Of a DNA stretch of 64,000 bases, positions 62,832-64,000 are shown piece after piece; position 1 is the first letter of the stretch, and each line of letters begins with the position of its first letter. The position numbers and the translations under genes were made by a program. Under the pieces are notes generated by a model. It was given only the letters and a program-made list of their open reading frames with translations. It was not told the origin of the DNA and did not search any database. This stretch comes from Parapristionchus giblindavisi (lineage: Eukaryota; Nematoda; Chromadorea; Rhabditida; Diplogasteridae). The stretch covers positions 62,001-126,000 of the forward strand of contig CALSFV010000104.1 in assembly GCA_943737045.1 (NCBI GenBank), written 5' to 3'.

Positions 62832-64000
62832 CATTGAGAATTTTTTCCTCTTTCATATAGTATATTACTCGATAAGTATCATTGACAATTAGACTTGTAA
62901 CGAATTATTTTGTACCAAAAACAGAGAGAATTGAAAGATAAATTTACATATTGGCCGTACTGACCACTTTGAAATAGTTTATCTTATTCAGAATTTTTCG
63001 CTCTTTCATTTGGTATATGACACGATAGGTTTCATTTTCATTTTTATATTTCTCAAGTTATCTTGATCATATCAGAGTAAAAGCTACTTTTGTACTTCGG
63101 TCATTATAGCAGCAGTAAAATATCACAGCTCGACATGACCTGAAGTGTGTCTCATTCAGAATTTTTTCCTCTTTCATATAGTATATTACTCGATAAGTAT
63201 CATTGACAATTAGACTTGTAACGAATTATTTTGTACCAAAAACAGAGAGTATTGAAAGATAAATTTACATATTGGCCGTACTGACCACTTGAAATAGTCT
63301 ATATTATTCAGAATTTTTCGCTCTTTCATTTGGTATATGACACGATAGGTTTCATTTTCATTTTCATATTTCTCAAGTTATCTTGATCATATCAGAGTAA
63401 AAGCTACTTTTGTACTTCGGTCATTATAGCAGCAGTAAAATATCACAGCTCGACATGACCTGAAGTGTGTCTCATTCAGAATGTTTTCCTCTTTCATATA
63501 GTATATTACTCGATAAGTATCATTGACAATTAGACTTGTAACGAATTATTTTGTACCAAAAACAGAGAGTATTGAAAGATAAATTTACATATTGGCCGTA
63601 CTGACCACTTTGAAATAGTTTATCTTATTCAGAATTTTTCGCTCTTTCATTTGGTATATGACACGATAGGTTTCATTTTCATTTTCATATTTCTCAAGTT
63701 ATCTTGATCATATCAGAGTAAAAGCTACTTTTGTACTTCGGTCATTATAGCAGCAGTAAAATATCACAGCTCGACATGACCTGAAGTGTGTCTCATTCAG
63801 ATTTTTTTCCTCTTTCACATAGTATATTACTCGATAAGTATCATTGACAATTAGACTTGTAACGAATTATTTTGTACCAAAAACAGAGAGTATTGAAAGA
63901 TAAATTTACATATTGGCCGTACTGACCACTTTGAAATAGTCTATATTATTCAGAATTTTTCGCTCTTTCATTTGGTATATGACACGATAGGTTTCATTTT

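Larger units (their letters stand above)
61856..63472. repeat. 809-bp higher-order repeat, two tandem copies
   Basis: Copies run 61856-62664 and 62665-63472. Each holds a half-length unit, CAGCGCGACATG, GAGAGAATTG, a TTTATCTT junction and a CTATATT junction. Copy 2 lacks one T in CCACTTGAAAT near 63290. Confidence 0.85.
32053..64000. repeat. 321-bp satellite array, right part
   Basis: The satellite resumes after the second element copy and continues to the window edge. It holds about 100 units, seven of them only about 168 bp long and three only 306 bp. The last full unit starts at 63650 and a new one starts at 63971. This part has more indels than the left part: five bases are missing at 36862/36863, 15 bases are missing three times between 38.4 and 39.8 kb, 43 bases are duplicated near 49.2 kb, and there are scattered single-base changes in T runs. 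From about 41 kb most units carry CATATAGTAT instead of CACATAGTAT, and many carry CTATATTATTC at the unit junction or GAGAATTTTTT in place of CAGAATTTTTT. No gene is present. Confidence 0.98.
40924..64000. repeat. Satellite domain V (CATATAG family with half-length units)
   Basis: Most units carry CATATAGTAT, and many carry AGTCTATATTATTC or GAGAATTTTTTTCTC. A second subfamily is interleaved. It has CTCTAGATGACC, seven Ts before CCTC, TATCACTCG, GAGCATTG, GGACGTAC, AAATTGTC and CTTTCTTTTGG with CGGTAGG. The seven half-length units are all in this domain. Confidence 0.82.

Noticed and set aside
1..64000. A CRISPR array, because of regular repeats
   Set aside because: The repeats are 321 bp and directly joined, with no unique spacers between conserved short repeats and no cas genes.
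1..64000. A repeat-protein gene, since 321 is a multiple of 3 and frames persist across units
   Set aside because: Every one of the six frames has at least one stop in each unit (for example TGA at 10-12, TGA at 56-58 and TAG at 18-20 on the + strand), so open stretches are short and recur by repetition only.
1..64000. Telomeric or rDNA spacer repeats
   Set aside because: No runs of TTAGGG, TTAGGC or TTAGG and no rRNA-like sequence occur in the window.

Overview
This window is a block of satellite DNA. I see no gene in it. Almost every base belongs to one tandem repeat with a 321-bp unit and about 31% G+C. All units lie in the same orientation and the array runs off both ends. Counting unit starts and correcting for every indel I found gives 198 units plus a 30-bp partial unit at the right edge. 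The only other DNA is two copies of a 745-bp sequence with terminal inverted repeats, at 28958-29702 and 31308-32052. Each of the six reading frames meets a stop in every unit, and 321 is a multiple of 3, so the array cannot hold a long open frame. A satellite array of this size with higher-order repeats and a captured MITE-like element points to a eukaryotic chromosome in a pericentromeric, centromeric, subtelomeric or other heterochromatic block. I cannot name the species. The element reminds me of short non-autonomous DNA transposons of invertebrates such as nematodes, but that is an impression only.

The unit is an old dimer. A 153-bp half and a 168-bp half share a 55-bp gapless stretch with 45 of 55 identical bases. 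A TTTCAT hexamer has expanded to three copies in the longer half and accounts for most of the length difference. The relationship is still active in recombination: at seven places the array jumps from one half to the other inside the shared ATTCAGAATTTTT, leaving units of about 168 bp.

Diagnostic substitutions divide the array into domains. Positions 1 to 12.2 kb mix three close unit types in 3-mer and 5-mer patterns. From 10.3 to 17.0 kb a 10-unit (3210-bp) higher-order repeat is present twice. From 17 to 28.2 kb a 6-unit (1926/1927-bp) repeat occurs in two versions, each in tandem. From 28.2 to 36.9 kb the units are the most varied, and this part carries the element. One insertion was copied with five units as a 2350-bp segment. 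From 36.9 to 40.9 kb units with a 15-bp deletion form a 627-bp dimer. From 40.9 kb to the end, another family forms 811-, 809- and 1451-bp repeats that include the half-length units.

The parts fit a history of unequal exchange at several scales: half unit, single unit, groups of 2 to 10 units, and groups that include the transposon. Nothing here suggests a coding system. The points of interest are the half-unit exchange, the transposon that became part of a higher-order repeat, and a segment of the unit that stays nearly constant while other positions vary.
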